Of a DNA stretch of 64,000 nt, positions 25,299 to 35,525 are shown in pieces. Under the pieces are notes generated by a model. That model made no database searches. It was not told where the DNA came from and saw nothing but the letters and a program-made list of their open reading frames with translations. The position numbers were made by a program, and so were the translations under genes. Every line of letters starts with the position of its first letter. Position 1 is the first letter of the stretch. The DNA is taken from assembly GCF_000004075.3 (NCBI RefSeq), contig NC_026656.2:14322001-14386000 (forward strand). Direction: 5' to 3'. Source of the DNA: Cucumis sativus. Lineage: Eukaryota > Streptophyta > Magnoliopsida > Cucurbitales > Cucurbitaceae.

Positions 25299-26531
25299 CA
25301 ATTCAAACACACAAATATCGCCTTCCTTCAACTCATTGTCCACCGCGAATCTCTTCCAACCGCCTTTCAACTCCGTTCTCCGCCGTGTAAACGCCCATCG
25401 TACTCCACACCACACTCTCCAACACCTCCCGTCGCCCACCTCCAGCTTCACATCCACCGATTCCTTTATGTACTTCTCTCCAAATCTCCTCGGTAAGCTC
25501 TGCCAATCAATTCATCAAAATTGTTCTCAATTCACTCTTTCAATCCACGTTTTTTTTGTTCTTACCAGATAGTTTCCTGTTTGGATATAGGAAGGTCTCA
25601 TTGTCACCATGAATGAAGGATTATTCCTCCTCGATTTGAACCAGCTCGCTCTCTTTTTAACTGCTAGTTGATTCTCCGTCAATGCCGGTGGCGTCTTCCT
25701 TGGATTCATCGGTCTCATCGATTCCGGACTGACTCGGCCATCGTCTCCCTCATTATACACTGAAATCGGTAGGTATTGTTATATTCATCCAATTTTAGAT
25801 CTGATTGCTGAAATTCAAATTAAATTCCAAAGAAATTAAGCGCACAAACCTATTCCTCTGTGATTACTCTGTCTCCGTGAGTTGTCCATTTCCAGGTCTC
25901 CTTCATCTTCATCGCTAGTGATTCCTCGATTCTTAGCGATCTTCACCTTCGCATTCTTCCTCATCATCTTCTTCAGTCCTCGCAACGAACGATAAGCCGG
26001 CGGCGTTTCCTCCTCTTTCTCCATTCTCCTCTTCTTCAAAACCATCTCATTCAGTATCTGAATAGATTCCTCTTCATCTTCGTTTCTGCTTTTCGGAATC
26101 AGATCCAGTAACCGACGAATTGGATAATCGATTTCGGTAGCGGAGGTATCGAAAATGAGGACATTAAAACAACAAATTCCTTTCAACTGGAACACTAGGA
26201 AATGTCCAGGTTGAACAGAATAAAACTGGACGAATTCCGGCCAGCCTCTCCGGAAACAGATTTTTCCGTCTAATTTCTTGAGTTGGATTTTCCAGTTTGC
26301 CCCGTCGGGAAGGAAGAGAGTGACCTTGTTGAATAACAGAGAACCGCCATTGTTCTTGACAAACTTGTTTGGAAGGTCCTGAGAAGAAATTAATAGATTT
26401 AATTAAGTAATTAGAGAATTTGATTTGTTTAGTTAGTTTGATCGATTACTTACAAGCTTTTGTTGGGTTAGAGTTTGGTGGAGAATGACCTTGAAGAAAT
26501 GGGGATTTGGAGAACGGAAGAGATTAGCCAT
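25236..26531 (-). CDS. B3 domain protein, REM type, two B3 domains (copy B)
   Basis: Four exons: 26454-26531, 25850-26378, 25566-25759, 25236-25499; GT-AG, 354 aa. N-terminal B3 (about residues 10-110: NPHFFKVILHQ, GWPEFVQFY, ATEIDYP), a charged linker, then C-terminal B3 (NPSFMVTMRPSYIQTG, LKGGWKRF, EGDICVFELM). Exon 3 is exactly 194 bp in this gene and in the gene at 79-1406, and the proteins align almost end to end, so the two are inverted paralogues 24 kb apart. The linker here is shorter by a few residues and carries several substitutions. Presumed nuclear DNA-binding protein; target unknown. The last codons lie in the inverted repeat at 25258-25298. Confidence 0.88.
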
Positions 26532-28431
26532 TAGAGAAAGATTTTTGGAAAATTTGAGTTTCTTTTCTATGGTATGAATTTGGAAATACAACAAAACGGA
26601 TGGTTTTTAAGTGATCAAAGTCGTGAAAGAAATGATTTGAAACTCATGAAGAGAAATGAGAATGTGAAGAAGACTCATGAGGACATTATGTGGTTCTTCA
26701 TTGAAACTGAATGGGAAATGGAACTCCAACAACCGAATAATAACAATAATAAATATCACATTTCATAGTTTGATTATTCCAAATAATTACTCTATCTTAT
26801 AAAATTAGCATCTACCATGTATTCGAAAATACCATAGTCGAAGATGAGCTATGAACATAAAAATTATAGATGTCTGACATTCTTAAATCACCATGCTTGT
26901 TTTGTAGGAATATTTTTATAGATATCTAAGATGCTTGTGTAAAACAAACCGTCTCTCACAATCCTAAACATAACTCTAGTTCAATCCTTTGCATTATTGG
27001 AGTAATCTTAGTATATTCTTAAGATGCATTCTATCTTCAATTGTGGCTTGAATATTAGAGTGAAAAGCTAGAAGTGTTGAGAAGTTAGGTTGAGGGATGA
27101 GTTTAGTAACTTTATTTAGATAGATCGGACGTATTTGTTTGGATTGAAACATTTTCTTTTAATCCAAACAAAACAGCCTTTATTAAATAATAAGATTAAC
27201 CCAACATAATATCATGTAATTAGTAAACTATGATGTTCATGTTGGAACAGGTTCATGAAGGAATCCCAAATATGCCCTTTAGAAAAAACCCATTAACCTT
27301 AAACTAAAATTTTGTTATATTAATCGAAAGATTAGGATAAAAGAGAGAATATATGAGGTCCGAGTTAAGGAATGGAGGCCTAATGTTTTACTCTCTTTCA
27401 TAGCTTATTTTATGAAAGCTATAAAAAATTGAGATTTCTTCTAGTGAGATATATGTATCAACGAGCAAAATATTGTTGGAGAGGGTTGTCTTAACCTTAT
27501 TCATAGATAGATGTTTCCAATAGGCACAATAAATCTATTAGATTAGGTTTTGAATTTGCACTCTCAACAAATATTTGGTCAGAAGTGATTTGATTTAAAT
27601 GGGATAGAAATATTTGAGAAAGCAGAAAATCATTTCAAGTGTCATACATTGCAGTGGTTTGACAAGAAATGCTGCATGCCTAATGATTTCATACATTTCA
27701 TCTTGGGTAATGAGAAAACTAATTAACCACCTTATAATTATTGAGGAGCTTTTCATTCTCTTTCTTATTCAATTATTTAGTTGTGGATTTTTTTTAATTA
27801 ATCAATTTTTTGTTTCCTAATTTATTTATTCATTTTATAGAAGCAACAATTGAGTATTGAGCATTGCTCTAATGAAAGTTTGCATTATTGTTAAATAAGA
27901 AAAATTGGCGTTTAGTTACCATTCATAAGATGCACAAGTTTTTAAAATTTTGTAACAATTATTTATCCTTATGAGTAAAATTTCTAGTATACGCATGAGA
28001 ATTAAATTATAAGAATTTTGAAAGTTTTGAGACTAATTTTTTTAATCATATTTTAAAGTAAATTTAATTATTATTTTTAAATATAGTAAAATAAACCAAA
28101 ATGTAATAATTTTTTTATTTTAGAATTTATGGTTGGAGCTACGTAACCAAACATCAACACAAATGGTATAGATTAAAGCCGTACAACACAAATGGTATAG
28201 ATTAAAGCCGTATAGAAAAATATGTTCAACTCACTTAGCCCTCACAGCTAGAGATATAGCACGCCCAGCTAATGAATGAGTTGCAACCACAATATTTCAA
28301 CACTATAGTCAAAATGATCATACATCAATCGTACCACAAGTTCCATATATGATCAAGGTTACACCCTAAGGAAAAAAAAAGAGAGTACATTACCCTATTT
28401 CAAAAAATGCACCCAAACTTGATATGGCTGA
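26532..28431. other. AT-rich intergenic region
   Basis: Holds the upstream region of B3 copy B and the downstream region of B3 copy C. The only structure seen is a short tandem repeat at 28156-28213. No gene. Confidence 0.5.
28156..28213. repeat. 29-bp direct repeat, two copies
   Basis: Copies 28156-28184 and 28185-28213, each starting AACACAAATGG and ending AAAGCCGTAC or AAAGCCGTAT; essentially identical, so a recent tandem duplication. Confidence 0.85.
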
Positions 28432-29649
28432 TCAAGAAGCCCTAAAACTTTCAACTTTGAAAGCGACTGTTGTACTGTTTTTTCCAGTCATTTCAAAAAC
28501 ACAAAAATCTCCAACTGCTAAGTTATTGTCTCGAATAAAACTCTTCCAACCATACTTATAGAAAGTCATCCTTTGCATTTTAGGAGTCCAATAAAAGCCA
28601 CATTCACCACTCCACATTCTTCCATCTGATGCTTTGAGTATTATTTTTGTGATAGAATCTTCTAGATTCATGTCAGCAAAATTTTTTGGTATACTCTTTC
28701 CATAAAACGAAAAAAAGAGAGGTTAAAATATATATATACCATGCTTTTCATAGCAGAAAAAATGAAGTTAAATTTGCAGCTTACAAGAGATTTTGTGCGA
28801 TGAATGTGTGATGGCCAAATCTTGCAGATGAAAGAAGGATTCAAAGTCATGGATTGAAATCTGTTAGCTTCCGCCATCGCCCTTGCTTGCTGGCTCCCCG
28901 TCGACGGCGGCCTCCACCTGCTGTTCGTCGGTTTCTTCACCCCAGAGCTAAGATCACCATCCTTGAAATCTATGAAATAAAAGCTAGGTAATAAATAAAT
29001 AGTGCAAAGCATGCATGGAAAAACATATATACCTTAGGTAAACAATTAAAAAAAAGGTGGTCTTAGGCAAAGAAACATACCTAGGTCAAGACAATCATCA
29101 TCAAAATATGTCTCCATTTTTACCTTTTCCTTAGCTTTATCCAGACGAGTTTTCTTTACGGGATACTCAATTTCCGTGGCAGTATGATCAAAGATGACTA
29201 CATAGAAACTCGGAGATGGGTTTTCATATTTGAACACAAGAAAGTAGCCACTTTTAACAGAATAAAACCCTACAAGCTTTTCCCAACCATAATGTAACCA
29301 AACTCTTGTTCCATTATTACTCTTTGTCAACCCAACGTTCCATTCTTTGCCATCCCTCACTTTTAGACATATTTGATCCTTTAACAAAGCTTTTAGGCCA
29401 TATTCCCTCACAAACTTTCTTGGGATTTCCTAAACATAAAAATGAAAGAAAAACATTTGTAGAGTTTAACATGCATGGAAAGAGATAATTACAAAAGACA
29501 TAGATACATATATAGTATAGCTTTTTGCTTACAAGTTTTTGTTCCTTGAGAGCATCATCAAGAACAACTTTAAAGAAATGAGGATTGTGTAACGCTCCAC
29601 TAGATTGTTTAACGATGCTGTTTGATCGGTAATGAGAGGAAGAAGCCAT
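28432..29649 (-). CDS. B3 domain protein, REM type, two B3 domains (copy C)
   Basis: Four exons: 29533-29649, 29081-29429, 28785-28969, 28432-28695; GT-AG, 304 aa. First B3 at about residues 22-125 (NPHFFKVVLDD, EIPRKFVREYG, VGLTKSNNGTRVW, ATEIEYP). The linker is Lys/Ser-rich with RWRPPSTGSQQARAMAEANR. Second B3 at about 196-302 (NPSFICKIWPSHI, GECGFYWTPKMQRM, YKYGWKSFIRDNN, VGDFCVFEMTG). Exon order and phases match the other B3 genes in the window. The start is ATG 29649 (MASSSHYRS); an in-frame ATG at 29742 gives a longer but less likely N-terminus. Likely a nuclear DNA-binding protein. Closest relative in the window is the inverted gene at 34037, whose last exon has an in-frame stop that this copy lacks. 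Confidence 0.87.
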
Positions 29650-31127
29650 GAGTTCAAACTCAGCTTGCTGAAGAAAAGGTGTTGAATAATCCTGTTCTAT
29701 ATATTGACTAAGAAATGAACTTAAAAAAAAGTGTGGGTGCATGCAAATTAATTAAATAAACTAATCTATCTCTTAGTGTTTAATTAGTTTGTTTAATGGA
29801 ATATCTTTATTTGTTTGCTGTGAATTTATGCCATGCGAATATCAAGAGATTCGGTGAAGGCAAAAAAGGCTGACAAAATCTTGTTTATTAAATGCTGATT
29901 AGAAAGGATATTGAAGGAGTTATTAATGATGTTGGTGTAAACCTTTTCTTCACTCTCAACACATCTTTTTAATCAACGAGTCTTCTTCTATAAACAAATA
30001 ATTACTACTTTTTTCTATTTTTTTTATATCTTCACGTTAATCATTATTTTTCCTTAGTTTTTTTTTTTTTTTTGTTTCTACTTCATACCTTCTCCACTGA
30101 ATTCATTTTTTCTGTTGGTTTGTTTGCTTTTATTTCTTACCAATTTTTCCCATCTCTTCATTACTTCTCAAAATCCCCTTTCTCTCTCTCTTCATTCAAA
30201 CCAAAATACCCAAACCAACATTACCACCAACTCATGCATACACCCATGTTTTTTAATCTAGAAAATTTTCAATTTTATACCGCTAAATTTTGTATTATAT
30301 CAATAATCTATCCTAAAATGAAGATTTTATCAATTAAACTTATGTGTTTTTATTAGTAGTTGTATCAATTTAAACCTTCAATTTGAGTTAGGCTACATTT
30401 AGATCATACTGAAAAATCTATGATTAATTATTCAACTTACTAGAAATCCTTTAAATTCAATCAAATATAAATTTTATAATTCCAATTTGTTAATTGACAT
30501 TTGAAGAAATGTATGCATTCACGACTGCATTAATATAGAAATTTCAAATATAATCCTAATAAAGGTCCTAATTGATTCCTATAACAATTTAGAGGTATAC
30601 TTGGAAAATTAAACATCTCATACAATACTTTTCATACTAAATAAAAAAGGAGGGAGTAATAAATTGATATACATAAATGTCTAACATTTAAATTAATATA
30701 ATAACAAAAAGAAATCATGGCAAATGAGAAAACTTCAAAACATATTTAAAAATGTAACAAAGTTTGATAGTTTATAAGTGATATATGATTGTCTATAATA
30801 TCAACATCTTTAATTCATTTAAATTGATAATAGTCTCTTCTAGTAAACATTATTGTTTATTTGAAGTATTATATATAAGGATTTGTAATGATTAAGATCT
30901 TAGGGAAAAGTGAGAAGTTGATATCTAATAATTAACTGATTTGAATTGAAGTCATATAATTAATGAAACCCCTATTCATAATAATTATACCTTCCCCACA
31001 CAACTCCAAACCTCTTTGGTAATTATTAATCTAATAGCATAAATATTGTTCTTCTTTTGTACTTCACAATCCCAACTTCAAAACCGAAACAAAAAGAAAC
31101 AACAAACTACTAAAGCTTCCTATTGCC
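29650..31127. other. Spacer; the right half is a duplicated segment
   Basis: No gene. From about 30480 to 31127 it is similar to 32640-33929 (minus the inserted transposon), marking a local duplication. A T run lies at 30059-30073. Confidence 0.6.
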
Positions 31128-31202
31128 ATGGCTTCCTCGTCGTCCTCAATGCCCCATTTCTTCAAGATTATTCTTCCTCAAACCCTCACTGAAAAAAAGC
31201 TT
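30480..31202 (+). repeat. Segmental duplication, unit 1 (with B3 first exon relic)
   Basis: Shares long stretches with 32640-33990, for example AAAAGGAGGGA near 30648/33351 and the ATAAGGATTTGT block near 30877/33586, and ends with the same MASSSSSMPHFFKIIL exon. The site matching the transposon insertion (near 30610) is empty here. Confidence 0.75.
31128..31202 (+). pseudogene. Orphan first exon of a B3 gene
   Basis: Encodes MASSSSSMPHFFKIILPQTL plus TEKKL, followed by a good donor (CTT|GTAAGT). This is exactly the first-exon form of the other B3 genes (25 codons, phase 0). No second exon follows in sense; the next 600 bp hold B3 pieces on the opposite strand. It is a stranded promoter-plus-exon relic, possibly transcribed. 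Confidence 0.7.
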
Positions 31203-31489
31203 GTAAGTTTTTTGATTAATCATGAAATACGTACATATTTTGCCTTGCTTTTTTTAAAACACATGTGGAATAATTTTTAAAACAAAAATTATTGTCATGA
31301 TTGAGTGTTTGCTCGTGTTTGCTCGCTAGCTCATTGTCATCAACAACGGCTTTCTCTTGTTGTTCGTCTGTTCTATATAATATGGCATCAGTTAACTTTT
31401 CCATTTTTGAAATGTAGGGTTTCTTTTGGACGAACTTGGTTATTAATTAGTGCATTTTTTAGGGAAACAAAGTGAGGGCTTGCTATATA

Positions 31490-31830
31490 TTTTTCCTCTT
31501 GTTCCATCATTAGATTTTGTCAAACCCACATTCCAATTTCTACCAATCAGCTGCCACCTTGAAACATATATTTGGTTAGTTGCATAAGCTTTTACACCAT
31601 ATTCTCTCACAAATTTGGGATTTCCTTTTAAGAAAAACATTATATATAAGGTTAAAATGGAAAGACAAAGAAGCCATATTAACTTAACAACATACTTGGA
31701 ATACTACAGTAATATATAATTTTGCTTACAACCTTTTTGTTCCTTGAGACCACTAGCAATAAAGAACCTTCTGACGCTTTACAAGGTCGTTTCACAGCGT
31801 CGTTCTTCCAGTGACCGAAAGAAGCTATGG
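31490..31830 (-). pseudogene. Decayed inverted B3 gene copy (exons 1-2)
   Basis: Read on the - strand, about 31735-31830 resembles exon 1 of the gene at 34037 (AVKRPCKAS against VVKRPRKAL) but lacks the PHFFK-coding stretch. About 31490-31625 closely matches the start of its exon 2 (KFVREYGVKAYATNQI, NWNVGLTKSNDGTR), then breaks off. Frame disruption and missing later exons mark it as a pseudogene. Its nucleotide similarity to 34255-34385 is high, so it arose from that gene or a close sister by an inverted partial duplication. Confidence 0.7.
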
Positions 31831-32203
31831 TGGGGAGCTCTTGTTTAAGAAATTCAAGTATTGATCTTCATCTAGGACTAAAAATTAAACTAATATACAT
31901 TTGTGTTAGCTATTTAATAAAGTGTATATCTTGGGTAGTGATAAGGCAATCCAAATCCTCAATCCAGAGATCCAAGCTATTAACGTAGCAAGAACTTGTG
32001 GAATAAGAAATTAACAATCTCCTTATACTAATTTAGATCAACAAAAAAAAAAAGTTAAAATTAGATTACTTCCTACATCAAAGATCTAGAGGCAAGATTT
32101 GAAAATGGTAAGTGTTTTAACTAAATTGAGTCACCTCACAATCAAACTTGATGAAGGTTAGATTGATGGCTTACATACCTTCTGTCGTAAGAATAATTGC
32201 AAG

Positions 32204-32301
32204 TTAAAGAAAAAGTCTCAAATGATATTTCAAATTGCATTAATCAAAACAATTAAAGAAAAAGTCTCAAATGATATTTCAAATTGCATTAATCAAAACT
32301 T
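32204..32301. repeat. 49-bp tandem repeat, two copies
   Basis: Copies begin at 32204 and 32253, each starting TTAAAGAAAAAGTCTC and running through AAATTGCATTAATC; near identical. Confidence 0.85.
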
Positions 32302-32389
32302 TTCTTTCTACAAATGAAGTGAAAATACTAAAAAGTCAAAATAAACACATTAACAACTAAGTTTTCTATCTTTCAACAACTATATCTTC

Positions 32390-32577
32390 CAACGACCATC
32401 TTTATACTAACTTATTAATAATAGTTACCCTAACTTGTCAAGTTAAAACAAAATGAAAATACATTAAAAATCATGAAGTTTTGCAACGACCATCTTTATA
32501 CTAACCTATTAATGATAGCTACCCTAACTTGTCAAGTTAAAACAAAATGAAAATACATTAAAAATCATGAAGTTTTG
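32390..32577. repeat. 94-bp tandem repeat, two copies
   Basis: Copies 32390-32483 and 32484-32577, each starting CAACGACCATCTTTATAC and ending ATGAAGTTTTG; only a few differences. Confidence 0.88.
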
Positions 32578-32639
32578 AATGTGTTGGGTTCATGAAATCC
32601 ATGTGTATCCACATCAATTCACTACCCCATACATTTCTT

Positions 32640-33990
32640 GATTGAAGAAATATATATGCATTAATAATAAATTTCAAGTATAATCCTAATAAAAGTCATA
32701 ATTGATAGAGAAGTATACTTGTAAAATTAAACATGGGGAATTGACAAAAATAGGCCAAAAATGGAGTAGATAAAGACTTTTAGGATTGATTGTGAAAAAG
32801 TTGACATTTAGGACAAATTGAAGGTGAAATGACGAAAATACCCTTATTTCATATTAAACATTTCAATTTAAGAACCCGCGAGATGTCTGCGAGATGACTA
32901 CGAGATGTTTGCGAGATGTCTACCAGATGTTTGCGAGATAAAATAATAATAATAATAAATTGCTAACATCATTTGAAACATCTCTAAAACAATCTTAAAT
33001 CAACCATAAATCAACTTGAAACAATAAAAAATAATATTTAATTTATACATTTAAGATGCAAATATATATACGTATAACACAATTCGTATTCGGATTTAAA
33101 AAAAATAAAACAATTAAAACAATTTATTATTATTATTATTTTATCTCGCAAACATCTGGTAGACATCTCGCGGGTTCTTAAATTGAAATGTTTAATCTGA
33201 AATGAGGGTATTTTCGTCATTTCACCTCCAATTTGTCCTAAATGTCAACTTTTTTACAATCAATCCTAAAAGTCTTTATCTATCACATTTTTGGCCTATT
33301 TTTGTCAATTCCCCATTAAACATCTCATAGAATATTTTTCATACTAAATCCAAAAGGAGGGACTAGGGAGTAATAAATTAAGATACATAAATGTCCAAGA
33401 TTTAAATTAATATAATAACAAAAAAAATCAATGTAAATGACAAAACTAAAAAATATTTATAAATGTAATTAAGAAAGCTTCATAGTTTATTAGTTATATA
33501 TTATTGTCTATCAACATCTTTAGCTCATTTAAATTGATCACAATAGTCTCTTCTACTAAACATTATTGTTTACTTGAAGTATTATATATAAGGATTTGTG
33601 TAATGATTAAGATCTAAGGGGAAAATGAGAAGTTGATATATCTAATAATTAATTGATGTTAACTACTAGAATATGAAGGGTCAACTCTTGATACAATTTG
33701 ATAATACCTTGTTCATGTTAAGTATATGGAAAGTTAGTGTGTTGAACGTTTATGAAAGAAGATAATTATCGATCTCTGTACCAAAATAGGCAACAATTGA
33801 AGATTTTTTGAAAAATAAGGTTTAATCATGTTCTTACAGATTTGATTTTCCTTAATTAATTTCCATAGATGACTTGAAATACAAAAAATACAAAAAGGAA
33901 CATCAAATTAATTAAAGCTTCCTATTGCCATGGCTTCCTCGTCTTCCTCAATGCCCCATTTCTTCAAGATTATTCTTCCTCAAACCCTCG
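32640..33990 (+). repeat. Segmental duplication, unit 2 (carries the transposon)
   Basis: Second copy of the segment at 30480-31202, interrupted by the 580-bp element at 32735-33314. Apart from that insertion the two units align with scattered substitutions and small indels. Confidence 0.75.
32735..33314. mobile_element. Non-autonomous Mutator-like element (long-TIR MULE/MITE)
   Basis: A 580-bp element flanked by a perfect 9-bp direct repeat ATTAAACAT (32726-32734 and 33315-33323). The left terminal inverted repeat is 32735-32962 and the right is 33120-33314. Both begin GGGGAATTGACAAAAATAGG and match almost throughout, except that the left arm has 33 extra bases of a CGAGATGT-type minisatellite. 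The core of about 157 bp is AT-rich and non-coding. The 9-bp target duplication and long TIRs are the hallmarks of the Mutator superfamily. The paralogous segment has a single uninterrupted ATTAAACATCTC near 30610, the empty site. There is no transposase, so it must have been moved in trans. Confidence 0.85.
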
Positions 33991-34010
33991 CTCAAAACAA
34001 GAATACTTGA
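33930..34010 (+). pseudogene. Second B3 first-exon relic, now a possible uORF
   Basis: MASSSSSMPHFFKIILPQTL followed by AQNKNT and a stop: 26 codons, ending 26 bp before the ATG of the B3 gene at 34037. It is the duplicate of the exon at 31128-31202 but has lost its donor. If the downstream gene is transcribed from upstream, this would be an upstream open reading frame. Confidence 0.6.
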
Positions 34011-34036
34011 ATTTCTTAAACAAGAGCTTCCTTTCA

Positions 34037-35174
34037 ATGGATTCCTTCAATTATTGGACGAACAATGTTGTTAAACGACCTCGTAAAGCATTGGACAGTC
34101 CCCATTTCTTCAAGGTTGTTATGGCTAGTGCTCTCAAAGATCAAAAGCTTGTAAGCAAAATTATATTACTCCAATTATCCAAAGTCTCTTAATTGTTACG
34201 ATGTTGTTTGGTTCTTTGTCTTTTCATTTTAACTGTATACTGTTTTTTTAATAGGAAATCCCAACAAAGTTTGTGAGAGAATATGGTGTAAAAGCTTTTG
34301 CAACTAACCAAATATGTCTCAAGGTGGCAGCAGATGGTAGAAAGTGGAATGTGGGTTTGACAAAATCTAATGATGGAACAAGAGTGTGGTTTCACGATCA
34401 TGGTTGGCAAACGTTTGTAGAGTTTTACTCTGTTGGATTGGAGTATTTTCTCGTCTTTAAATACGAATGTCAATCTTCGAGCTTTTACGTGGTTATCTTT
34501 GATCGTACAGCTACAGAAATCGAATATCCAATAAAGATAATTTGTCTCGATGATGCTGAAGAAAAGGTAAAAAAGGAGACACATATATCTCAAGGTATGT
34601 TTCTTGTTTGAGGTTTGATCTTGATGAAGAACATCAAATCTAGGCTCTTTTAATATTGACTTATAAGATTATTTTTGGTTTTGGTTAGATTAAAGTTAAA
34701 CGCGTTTGAAATTTTAATAATTTAACTAATACACTCCAAATAAACAATCATTCAAAAGTACTTTTAATCTTCTACACATATCTAAAACTAGTAACTCTTT
34801 TAGAATATATATTTAGAGGAGTGTACCCAAAGAGACCACGTCTCTACGTTGAACGATTGAACTACACTCCTAATAAAAAAAATCTCTATAGTGGACATGT
34901 AGTTAACATACTGGGGTAGTAAATCACATTTGTACTAATCAATAACGAAAAAGAAACCTTAGATTCCAAAACTGGCGAAGTTAACTTTGGCGCTGTAGAA
35001 CTGATGGACAACAAGAAGAAGCTGTGGCCGACGACAACTAACCAACGAGAAAGGGCAATGGCAAGCGCAAGCGCTTTCCAATCTATGACTCTCAATCCTT
35101 CTTTCATGTGCAAGATGTCAACTTCACACATTCATCCAGGAAAATCTCTTGTAAGCCAAATTAACTAATTTTGC

Positions 35175-35208
<34 letters not shown>

Positions 35209-35384
35209 TTCATCGAGCTGATCATTTTTCAAATTTTTTCTTTTTTTTTTGTCATGATTAGAGTATACCAAGAAGGCTTGTAGAGATGCATATAGAAAAG
35301 TCCATGGAGAGCATTCTTCAAATTTCCGATGGAAGAACTTGGGAAGGTAGTTGTTGTTGGTATATGACTAAAATGATGAAATAG
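34037..35384 (+). CDS. B3 domain protein (copy D), truncated by an in-frame stop
   Basis: Four exons: 34037-34150, 34255-34594, 34963-35150, 35262-35384; GT-AG. First B3 intact (SPHFFKVVMAS, EIPTKFVREYG, VGLTKSNDGTRVW, ATEIEYP). The linker includes RERAMASASAFQSM, and the second B3 begins NPSFMCKMSTSHIHPG. In the last exon a TAG at 35382-35384 stands where paralogue C has a CAG glutamine (PKMQRM). Reading on, the frame stays open to 35525 with all expected features (SGWRKFKKDNN, KVGDFCVFEMIG, FKVEIFRAS). The product would be 254 aa with half of the second B3 missing, against about 301 aa otherwise. It could be a recent pseudogene, a truncated but working single-B3 protein, or a sequencing error. 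An (AT)n tract lies in intron 3 (about 35179-35208). Confidence 0.75.
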
Positions 35385-35525
35385 AGGGCTGAATTGATAA
35401 GTGGTTGGAGGAAGTTTAAGAAGGACAATAACTTGAAAGTTGGCGATTTCTGTGTTTTTGAGATGATTGGATTAAGTAGTACGAGAATCTCTTTCAAAGT
35501 TGAAATTTTTCGAGCTTCTAGTTGA

